Assembly (NCBI GenBank): GCA_964445985.1 | Contig: CAYUMU010000051.1 | Location: 1 to 50,225 of the forward strand | Origin: CAYUMU01 sp964445985 | GTDB lineage: Bacteria > Planctomycetota > Planctomycetia > Pirellulales > S012-138 | DNA length: 50,225 bases | Direction of reading: 5' to 3' | In this document: one piece after another, positions 6,708 through 13,431 of the stretch | How positions within the stretch are numbered: the stretch's first letter is position 1 | How the letters are laid out: each line of letters opens with the position of its first letter | Notes under the pieces: generated by a model | Database searches by the model: none | What the model saw: only the letters and a program-made list of their open reading frames with translations | What the model was told of the DNA's origin: nothing | Made by a program: the position numbers and the translations under genes

Positions 6708-9263
6708 ATGGCCATTGATCCCATCTGCGGAATGGACGTCGACGAACGCACGGCAATCTCCGCCAAAAAAGATGGCCAGCAATTCTACTTTTGCTGTGGC
6801 CACTGCCGCGAAAAGTTCCTGGCCCAACATGGAGACGCTGCCCAAGCGGTGCTCGATCAGGGGCAAGCCAAGCGGGCTGGCAATGCACCCTCATCCCACG
6901 ACCACGGCTCATCGTCTCCACTCGTTAGCATTGGCATGCCGGCAGCCAAAGGCGAGAGCGACGCCCACTCGCGCTCCGCTGCCCCGCACGAATGCTGCCA
7001 TGGCGAGGGGCGGCAACACAACGCCAATCAAAAATCGACCGCGGCTTACATTTGCCCTATGTGCGAAGGGGTCGAGAGCAATCGCCCCGGCAGTTGCCCT
7101 AAATGCGGCATGGCCCTGGAGCCCAACCAGGTGCGGCGCGGCTCCAAAACCATTTACACCTGCCCCATGCACCCTCGGATTGAGCAAGCAGGGCCAGGCA
7201 GTTGCCCGATTTGCGGCATGGACTTGGAGCCCAAGACGGTCTCGGTCGAAGACGAGCCCGACCCCGAACTGCGCGGCATGACCATCCGGTTTTGGATCTC
7301 GGTGGCCCTCTCCATCCCGCTCCTGGTACTGAGCATGGGACCCATGGTTGGGTTGCCGGTGCAGCGTTGGCTGCCCGGCAGTTGGTCGCTGTGGCTGCAA
7401 TTCATTTTGGCCACGCCCGTCGTGCTTTGGGCCGGCTTCCCGTTCTTTGTGCGCGGGGTGCGGAGCGTGGCGACGTGGAACCTCAACATGTTCACGCTCA
7501 TCGCCATCGGCACCGGCACGGCGTATATCTACAGCCTGATAGCGCTGCTGTTTCCCGACTTCATTCCGCATGCTTTTCGGCATGGGGGCGAAGTGCCGGT
7601 CTACTTTGAAGCGGCCGCCGTGATCATCACGCTGGTGCTGTTGGGCCAGGTGCTCGAACTGCGGGCACGCCGCAAAACCAGCGGCGCCTTGCGCGAGTTG
7701 CTTTCCCTAGCGCCCCCCACCGCGCGGCTTATGAAAGATGGCCAGGAACGCGAGGTGCCGCTCGAACAGGTCCAGCAGGGGGATCGTTTGCGGGTCCGGC
7801 CCGGCGACAAGGTGCCTGTCGATGGCCGCGTGGTCGAAGGCCGCAGCCGTGTGGATGAGTCGATGATTACCGGCGAACCGGCCGCGGTGGAAAAACAGCC
7901 GGGCGACGAAGTGGTTGGCGGTACGGTCAACCAGAGCGGGTCGTTCGTGATGGAAGCCGAAAAGGTCGGCGACGACACGCTGCTGGCCCAAATTGTGGAC
8001 CTGGTGGCCCACGCGCAGCGGAGCCGGGCGCCCATTCAGCGCGTGGCCGATACCGTAGCCGGATGGTTTGTGCCGGCGGTAGTGCTGATTGCCGTCGCGA
8101 CTTTCGTTATCTGGGCATTATTCTCGCCCGTGCAGCCGGCGCTGGTTTATGCCCTGGTGAACGCCGTGGCGGTGCTGATTATTGCCTGCCCTTGCGCGCT
8201 GGGGTTGGCCACGCCGATGTCCATTATGGTGGGCGTGGGACGCGGCGCCCGCGAAGGCATCCTCATCAAAGAGGCCGCCGTGCTCGAAACCTTGGAGCGC
8301 GTGGATACCATCGTGGTGGATAAGACCGGCACGCTCACGCAAGGCAAGCCGGCCCTGACCGAAGTGGTCGCCGCCGAAGGCGTGAGCGAAGACGAACTGC
8401 TCCGCCTGGCGGCAGCCGTCGAAGTTCATAGCGAACACCCAATCGCCGCGGCGATTGTGCGGGGGGCCAAGGACCGCGACGTGAAACCGCCTGCGGCCGA
8501 CGATTTCGATTCCGTAACGGGCGCCGGGGTGCAAGCCACGGTGGATGGCAAACCGGTGAAGATCGGACACGCCCACTGGCTGGCCGAGCAAGGCATCGAC
8601 GTTCCCAGCGAAGCCGAAGCGCGGGGGAAGAAGCTGCAAGAGCAGGGACGCACGGTGGTATTCGTGGCGTTTGGAGACCGCTATGCCGGCCTGCTGGCGG
8701 TCTCCGACCCGATCAAAGAAACCACGCCCGCTGCCGTCAAGGCGCTGCACAACCTGGGCCTGAAGGTGATCATGCTCACCGGCGATCATCAGGCCACGGC
8801 GGCGGCCGTTGCCTCGCAGCTAGGGCTCGATAACTTCGAAGCCGGCGTGAAGCCCCAAGACAAGCACGACCGCATCGAAGCCCTGAAACGCGAAGGCCGC
8901 CGCGTGGCGATGGCGGGCGACGGCATCAACGACGCCCCGGCCCTGGCCGCGGCCGATGTCGGCATTGCCATGGGCACCGGCGCCGACGTGGCCATCGAAT
9001 CGGCCGGTGTCACGCTGGTCAAAGGCGACCTGGTGGGCATCGTGCGGGCAATCCGCCTCAGCCGCGGCGTGATGAAGAACATCCGGCAAAACCTGTTCTT
9101 CGCCTTCTTCTACAACGCCTTGGGCGTGCCCATCGCGGCCGGCGTGCTGTACCCCTTCTTCGGCATCCTGCTCAACCCCATGTTCGCCGCGGCGGCGATG
9201 AGCTTTAGCTCGGTATCGGTGATTGGCAACGCCCTGCGATTGAGAGCGATCAAGCTCAAGTAG
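6708..9263 (+). CDS. copA: P1B-type copper-translocating ATPase with YHS and twin metal-binding segments
   Basis: This 851-residue inner-membrane ATPase exports soft metal, most probably Cu(I)/Ag(I). The N-terminus is a YHS-type domain (DPICGMDV, FYFCCGHCREKF), followed by a His-rich linker. Two heavy-metal-binding segments come next (YICPMCEGV with CPKCGMALEP; YTCPMHPRI with CPICGMDLEP), in place of classical HMA domains. The core has MITGEP, the CPC metal gate near residue 494 (IIACPCALGLATP), the phosphorylated Asp near 538 (DKTGTLT), SEHP, MLTGDH and GDGINDAPAL near 736. YN in TM7 and MSFSS in TM8 are the Cu(I) (P1B-1) signature. ATG 6708 starts right at the YHS domain; an in-frame TTG at 6669 adds 13 uninformative residues. 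No chaperone or regulator gene is adjacent. Confidence 0.95.
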   Translation: MAIDPICGMDVDERTAISAKKDGQQFYFCCGHCREKFLAQHGDAAQAVLDQGQAKRAGNAPSSHDHGSSSPLVSIGMPAAKGESDAHSRSAAPHECCHGEGRQHNANQKSTAAYICPMCEGVESNRPGSCPKCGMALEPNQVRRGSKTIYTCPMHPRIEQAGPGSCPICGMDLEPKTVSVEDEPDPELRGMTIRFWISVALSIPLLVLSMGPMVGLPVQRWLPGSWSLWLQFILATPVVLWAGFPFFVRGVRSVATWNLNMFTLIAIGTGTAYIYSLIALLFPDFIPHAFRHGGEVPVYFEAAAVIITLVLLGQVLELRARRKTSGALRELLSLAPPTARLMKDGQEREVPLEQVQQGDRLRVRPGDKVPVDGRVVEGRSRVDESMITGEPAAVEKQPGDEVVGGTVNQSGSFVMEAEKVGDDTLLAQIVDLVAHAQRSRAPIQRVADTVAGWFVPAVVLIAVATFVIWALFSPVQPALVYALVNAVAVLIIACPCALGLATPMSIMVGVGRGAREGILIKEAAVLETLERVDTIVVDKTGTLTQGKPALTEVVAAEGVSEDELLRLAAAVEVHSEHPIAAAIVRGAKDRDVKPPAADDFDSVTGAGVQATVDGKPVKIGHAHWLAEQGIDVPSEAEARGKKLQEQGRTVVFVAFGDRYAGLLAVSDPIKETTPAAVKALHNLGLKVIMLTGDHQATAAAVASQLGLDNFEAGVKPQDKHDRIEALKREGRRVAMAGDGINDAPALAAADVGIAMGTGADVAIESAGVTLVKGDLVGIVRAIRLSRGVMKNIRQNLFFAFFYNALGVPIAAGVLYPFFGILLNPMFAAAAMSFSSVSVIGNALRLRAIKLK

Positions 9264-9273
9264 CAGACGGTGA

Positions 9274-9495
9274 GGCACGCCCCTGAGCCTAAGCGAAGGG
9301 CGTGGGGCAGCGGCAACACTCCCGCTATACTCGCAGGCAAGGGTGGCTCCTACTTATCGTACCGGGAATTCGGGGGCAGTCCGTCGCATCGACGACGAGA
9401 AGTCTTCTCGTGAGTTGACCTTCACATCGAAGAAAACGCGCTGCTCGCGTTGTAAGCTGGATGGAAATAGCCGGCGGTGCCAGCGAGTCAACCAC
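9274..9495. mobile_element. Small non-autonomous element, copy A (right end lost)
   Basis: The left terminus (9274-9305) and a 49-base block (9287-9335) match copy B at 10162-10210 with one difference. A 112-base block (9384-9495) matches copy B at 10264-10375 with two differences. The 48 bases between the blocks do not match. The larger block has two hairpins: acgagaag/cttctcgt (9395-9411) and aacgcg/cgcgtt. The right inverted terminus seen in copy B is absent. No transposase is encoded. Together with copy B it brackets the SMI1/KNR4 gene. Confidence 0.7.
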
Positions 9496-9575
9496 CGAGA
9501 AAAGAGTGACAAGCCACTGTGCCAAAGAGACGGATCCATCGTTCGTGCTCTTCGTAATGTTCTAACAATGGAAAC

Positions 9576-10130
9576 ATGCAAATGTTCAGTGATCTTCGTT
9601 TGCTGATGCCAGAGCCTAAGTTCCCCATTGATGTGGATACGGTATTCGCGGAGAAGAATCAGGAGGAGCTGGGCATTCTTTTTCCAGACGACTACCTCGC
9701 CTTTGGGCGCATCTACGGAACGGGAACGATCATAGTCCATCTTGACGGGGAATCGTTTTATACGTGGCATATCGTCAGTCCATTTTGTCCACAATATCCT
9801 GCCTATGTGAGGAAGTTTTCTGAGATACGGACTGAGGACCGTGCATTTTACGGAAGCTTTGATCTTCCACTAGGAATTTTCCCTGAGGCAGGCGGATTGC
9901 TGCCATTTGGCACACGCGACGATTTAAATTTCACTTGGAGAACTGTCGGTGAACCAAAGGACTGGACCGTAGTCGTCATTTGGGCCTACGACAGAGGCGG
10001 ATATGTCACAACGGAACTCGGTTTTTCGGATTTTCTGGTCCAGTTTCTAACGCGGCAGCTTGCAATCCCTGGGTACGAACCCTGGGACACCCAGCGCATT
10101 TCGTTCGAGCCGGAAGCCTTGAATCTCTAA
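9576..10130 (+). CDS. SMI1/KNR4 (SUKH) family protein
   Basis: The 184-residue product has the SUKH pattern: EELGILFPDDYLAFGRIYG near the N-terminus, then GTIIVHL, LLPFGTRDDLNFTW and a hydrophobic strand followed by WAYDRGGYVTTELGF. Known bacterial members are often immunity proteins for contact-dependent or polymorphic toxins; others are regulatory. No toxin, secretion or effector gene lies nearby, so this would be an orphan. Base composition is visibly AT-richer and codon choice less biased than in neighbouring genes, and the gene sits between two copies of a small mobile-type repeat. Acquisition by transfer is therefore likely. ATG 9576 or the ATG two codons later could start it; no strong Shine-Dalgarno is seen. 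Confidence 0.8.
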   Translation: MQMFSDLRLLMPEPKFPIDVDTVFAEKNQEELGILFPDDYLAFGRIYGTGTIIVHLDGESFYTWHIVSPFCPQYPAYVRKFSEIRTEDRAFYGSFDLPLGIFPEAGGLLPFGTRDDLNFTWRTVGEPKDWTVVVIWAYDRGGYVTTELGFSDFLVQFLTRQLAIPGYEPWDTQRISFEPEALNL

Positions 10131-10148
10131 ACACATTGCGGATGGTGT

Positions 10149-10402
10149 GGCACTCCCCTCGGCCTAAGCGAAGGGCGTGGGGCAGCGGCAACACTCCCGC
10201 CATACTCGCACTCGCACCACCGATCCCGCAACGGGCAACAGCTTCTTTAGTCAAACGTCGCCATCGCATCGACGACGAGAAGTCTTCTCGTGAGTTGACC
10301 TTCACATCGAAGAAAACGCGCTGCTCGCGTTGTAAGCTGGATGGAAATAGCCGGCCGTGCCAGCGGGTCAACCACGCCCTTCGCTCAGGCTCATGGCGTG
10401 CC
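10149..10402. mobile_element. Small non-autonomous element, copy B, with terminal inverted repeats
   Basis: The left end (10149-10180) and right end (10372-10402) are imperfect inverted repeats of about 31 bases built on ggcac...agcgaagggcgtgg. The length of about 254 bases, the inverted ends, the internal hairpins and the absence of any open gene fit a MITE-like element. No target-site duplication was confirmed. The internal 112-base block is shared with copy A at 9384-9495, with two differences. The HAD hydrolase gene ends 12 bases beyond its right end. Confidence 0.7.
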
Positions 10403-10413
10403 AAACGGCTCGC

Positions 10414-11121
10414 TTAAGGGATCAAGCTCGGCAGCATTTCCAGGGAACCAAGGCTCCAGCCGCCCGCCAGCCGCTGGGGCTCTGCTTGCGGCGCGTCGCG
10501 GTCGATCAGCACGGCCTGCCAGCCGGCGGCCAGGGCGGGGTCGAAATCGTTGGTGCGGCCGTCGCCGACCATCAGGATTTGTTCTGGCGGAATTTCCAGC
10601 TCGCGCAGCACCGCTTGGAAGAACCCCTGGCCCGGCTTGCGGGCGCCCAGCAGCGACGAAATAAAGATCCGCTGGCAGCCATCCAAGGGAGGCAGGCCGC
10701 GGCAGACATCGGTCAGTCGGGCATCAAAGTTCGAGGCGATGCACAGCGTCAGCCCTCGGGCTGCGAGCGTCTTCCACACGCCTGGCAGATCGTCATAAAT
10801 TCGCCAATGGGCTGGCTGGGCAAAGTGGTCCCACAGGGCGTCGAACAACGGTTCGCACGCGTCTTCCCGAAACACGTCGCTTACGATCTCGCGCCACCGC
10901 AGGCGTTCGCGAGCTTCGTTGGTGAGCTGCCCTCGCTGGGCGTCGATGGCTTCTTGCCGGGCAAACGCCTCGTGGAACCGCGTGTGGATGATTTCGGAAG
11001 CAAGCTCCAAACCCAACCTGCGGCCGACCGCGGCATACGCGGCCGGCACGCTGGGCGCGGGCGTCATGGTGGTGCCGACGGCGTCGAACACCACGGCGGC
11101 GATGTTTGGCAGCAAGCGCAA
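10414..11121 (-). CDS. HAD-superfamily hydrolase
   Basis: This 235-residue protein has the HAD Rossmann core with a helical C1 cap. Motif I is VVFDAVGTTM, motif II is LCIASNFD (Ser), motif III is ARKPGQGFF (Lys) and motif IV is MVGDGRTNDFDPALAAG. In motif I the nucleophile Asp is kept, but the second Asp of DxDGT is Val, as in some HDHD3-like members; phosphatase turnover may be weak or a different chemistry used. The start is a TTG at 11121 preceded by GAAAGAAAG; no ATG fits the conserved N-terminus. The substrate is unknown. It stands alone and ends beside mobile element copy B. Confidence 0.85.
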   Translation of the reverse strand: MRLLPNIAAVVFDAVGTTMTPAPSVPAAYAAVGRRLGLELASEIIHTRFHEAFARQEAIDAQRGQLTNEARERLRWREIVSDVFREDACEPLFDALWDHFAQPAHWRIYDDLPGVWKTLAARGLTLCIASNFDARLTDVCRGLPPLDGCQRIFISSLLGARKPGQGFFQAVLRELEIPPEQILMVGDGRTNDFDPALAAGWQAVLIDRDAPQAEPQRLAGGWSLGSLEMLPSLIP

Positions 11122-11461
11122 AGTGGCAATCTTTCTTTCCCGGCGATGGCGAAGCCGCGGAGATTTTTATCCTTGGCCTGCCAGCGGTAGGCAATGGCGG
11201 CAGCGGAATCTCGCAGCGCGACCAGCTCGCCCTCAATGCCAACTGAGTGTAGCTACCCCCCCGCGCGAGCGAAACCAGGAAGCTTGGGAGAGCTTGCAGG
11301 GCTGAACGGCGGCACTCCTGGGGCCGAATGCCGTTCAACCTGCGTTGAAGCGTGATGACTATGGCTTGCTTTTTTGGCGTGCGTCGTTATGTTTGTGGTT
11401 TGCGCGAAAAATACGAGCACTTTGGCATAAATCCAGCTTTCGAATCTCAGGAGCCTGCTGC
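11122..11461. other. Intergenic region upstream of the tiny basic-protein gene
   Basis: These 340 bases hold a strong stem-loop (11296-11343, separate entry) and then about 100 AT-richer bases likely to include the promoter of the small gene at 11462. No larger gene is supported. Confidence 0.4.
11296..11343. promoter_or_regulatory. Stem-loop upstream of the small basic-protein gene
   Basis: The arms gcagggctgaacggc and gccgttcaacctgc pair along about 14 bases with one bulge, around a 19-base loop. It lies about 120 bases before the small basic gene and well outside the HAD gene. It could be a leader RNA structure, a terminator-like element or an operator. No U-tract follows. Confidence 0.4.
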
Positions 11462-11551
11462 GTGGGAACGAAGAAAACGGGGAAAGGACGCCGAAAGATC
11501 GGCCGTAAGAAGCGTCGGATGCGTGCGCGGATTCGCCATCGCAAAAAATAA
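11462..11551 (+). CDS. Tiny highly basic protein, probably AURKAIP1/COX24 (mS38/bS22)-like ribosomal protein
   Basis: A 29-residue frame starting GTG encodes a product in which more than half of the residues are Lys or Arg (VGTKKTGKGRRKIG, then RKKRRMRARIRHRKK). CAGGAG lies eight bases before the GTG, an almost ideal Shine-Dalgarno; the frame stays open upstream but is uninformative there. The Lys/Arg pattern resembles the small bacterial AURKAIP1/COX24-domain proteins related to mitoribosomal mS38, which sit on the small ribosomal subunit. It is too short for most gene finders. A different small RNA-binding role is possible. It is monocistronic, with a stem-loop upstream. Confidence 0.65.
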   Translation: MGTKKTGKGRRKIGRKKRRMRARIRHRKK

Positions 11552-11986
11552 CCACGCGCGGGGCTAGGCGAGCGTCGGCAGTTTTGTGGGCCAAACGCTC
11601 CTTCTGGGCTGCCCTGTTGGTTGCCGACCCTGGTCGTCGGCGACGCTCCTTCCTGCCCCAGCGTCCGTCTTAACTGGCCCTCTGCCGCGGTGTTTTTCAG
11701 CGCAGGGGTTTGGTGTCGGCTGCGCTGCTTGGGGGGCAGGTGCTGGTTGTTCCGGTTGCGCGCACCTTGGTCGGCCCATCGTTCCGATCAACGGGATTCG
11801 TTGCAATCCGTATCTCGGCGGCGCATACTCAGCGGAAGTTCGTTCCATCACGCGCTCGGCACAAGCATGCCCGCTGGGGATGCCTGGGCCAAAAAGCGTT
11901 GCCTGCCATACCTTGCTAGCCCGCCCGAAATCCGTGGGGCCATTCCTCTTGGCGCTCCATGGAACCATCCTCGTAGGAACCCAGCC
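11552..11986. other. Intergenic region upstream of the cytochrome-WD40 gene
   Basis: These 435 GC-rich bases hold no supported gene. A weak sigma70-like pair, ttgcaa (11801-11806) and catact (11824-11829) spaced 17 bases, could serve the downstream gene with a leader of about 150 bases. Confidence 0.3.
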
Positions 11987-13369
11987 ATGTTACGTGGGAA
12001 GCTGTTCGCTTTGGTTTGCGCCGTTTCCGTGAGCATCGCAACGGGCGAGGCCTTCGCTCAAGCGGACAAGGCCGCCCAGCCAGAGGGCAAAGCGGCGCCG
12101 GTGAGTTTTGCCAAAGACATCGCGCCGATTCTGATCGAGAAGTGCATTGCCTGCCATGGCGCCACGCAGCCCAAGGGCGGGTATCAGTTGCACACCTTCG
12201 AAAACCTGATGAAGCCCGGCGACAGCACGCTCGCTCCGGCCACGGCCAAAGACACCGACGACAGCGAGCTGCTGCGACTGGTGGAGGAAACCGACAAAGA
12301 TAGCTGGATGCCCAAGGAAGGGGACCGGTTGGCCGACGAACAGATTGTCTTGATTCGCCGTTGGATTGAGCAAGGGGCCAAGTACGACCACGACGACCCC
12401 AAGGCGACGCTGGCCTCCATTGCTCCGCGCAAGTACGATTCGGCGCCGGAAAGCTACCCGGCCACGCTGCCCATCACGGCCCTGGCCTTCAATAAAGACG
12501 GCAAAGAACTAGCCGCGGCCGGTTACAACGAGATCACCATTTGGAACCCGGCCGACGGCAAACTGCTTCGCCGCATTCAAGGCGTGGCTCAGCGAACTTA
12601 CGGCCTGGCCTACAGCCCCGACGGAAACCTGCTGGCCGTGGCCAGCGGCACCCCTGGCCAGTCGGGCGAGGTGACGCTGCTCAACGCCAAGACAGGCGAA
12701 GTCGCCAGGTTCCTGGGCGCGATGAGCGACGTGGCTTTCGACGTGGCGTTCAGCCCCGATGGCTCCAAGCTGGCGGCCTCCGCGGCCGACCGCTCCATTC
12801 GCGTGTACGACGTGAAAACCGGCAAAGAAGATCTGATTATCGAAGACCATGCCGACTGGGTGCTGGGCATTGCCTGGAGCCCCGATGGCAAAAAGCTGGC
12901 CAGCGCCAGTCGCGATAAGACATCGAAGGTCTTCAATGCCGAGAACGGCGAATCGCAGGCCACCTACAACGGACATGGCGATACGGTCTACGGGGCCGCC
13001 TTCAGCCCCGATGGCAAGCAAGTCCTCACGGCGGGGCACGATAAAAAAGTGCAGGTCTGGAACCCGGCCGACGGCAAAAAGGTGGCCGACATCGCCGGCT
13101 TTGGCGGCGAGGTTCACGAAGTGCGGATTGTGGGCGACCAGATCTACACCTGCTCGGCCGACAAAACCGCCCGGCAGTTCAACGTGGCGGATCGCAAGGC
13201 CGTGCGAACCTACAGCGGCCATGCCGACTATGTGTATGCCCTGGCGGTGCATCCGGAAAGCAAGCGGTTGGCCACGGGCGGTTACGATGGCGAAGTGCGC
13301 ATCTGGAATACCGAAGACGGCAAAGAGGTCAACAAGTTCTTCGCCGCCCCCGGTTACGCGCCCAAATAA
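11987..13369 (+). CDS. Secreted planctomycete-type cytochrome c fused to WD40 repeats
   Basis: The 460-residue protein has a signal peptide (LRGKLFALVCAVSVSIATG, cleavage near AFA-QA). A cytochrome c domain of the planctomycete type follows (FAKDIAPILIEKCIACHG, one CxxCH heme site, then RRWIEQGAKYD). About six WD40 repeats fill the rest, each recognisable by AFSPDGKxLA-like openings and a closing W or V (for example YDVKTGKEDLIIEDHADWV, VQVWNPADGKKVADI). It probably works in the periplasm as an electron-transfer or scaffold protein; this architecture is typical of planctomycetes. ATG 11987 gives the signal peptide; the frame is open upstream but carries nothing recognisable. No PSD1 partner gene is adjacent. 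Confidence 0.88.
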   Translation: MLRGKLFALVCAVSVSIATGEAFAQADKAAQPEGKAAPVSFAKDIAPILIEKCIACHGATQPKGGYQLHTFENLMKPGDSTLAPATAKDTDDSELLRLVEETDKDSWMPKEGDRLADEQIVLIRRWIEQGAKYDHDDPKATLASIAPRKYDSAPESYPATLPITALAFNKDGKELAAAGYNEITIWNPADGKLLRRIQGVAQRTYGLAYSPDGNLLAVASGTPGQSGEVTLLNAKTGEVARFLGAMSDVAFDVAFSPDGSKLAASAADRSIRVYDVKTGKEDLIIEDHADWVLGIAWSPDGKKLASASRDKTSKVFNAENGESQATYNGHGDTVYGAAFSPDGKQVLTAGHDKKVQVWNPADGKKVADIAGFGGEVHEVRIVGDQIYTCSADKTARQFNVADRKAVRTYSGHADYVYALAVHPESKRLATGGYDGEVRIWNTEDGKEVNKFFAAPGYAPK

Positions 13370-13431
13370 GCCCCCCCGGCCGGAAACGAACCGCGGCCCT
13401 CCGCTCATATTTCGCCAGCACTCTGGCCAGT

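Noticed and set aside
10006..10404. 132-codon minus-strand frame across element copy B
   Set aside because: Its core is the translated 112-base repeat, also seen in the frame across copy A; no independent coding evidence.
9264..10413. Insertion sequence with transposase
   Set aside because: Inverted ends are present but no transposase is encoded anywhere in the segment, so only a non-autonomous element can be supported.
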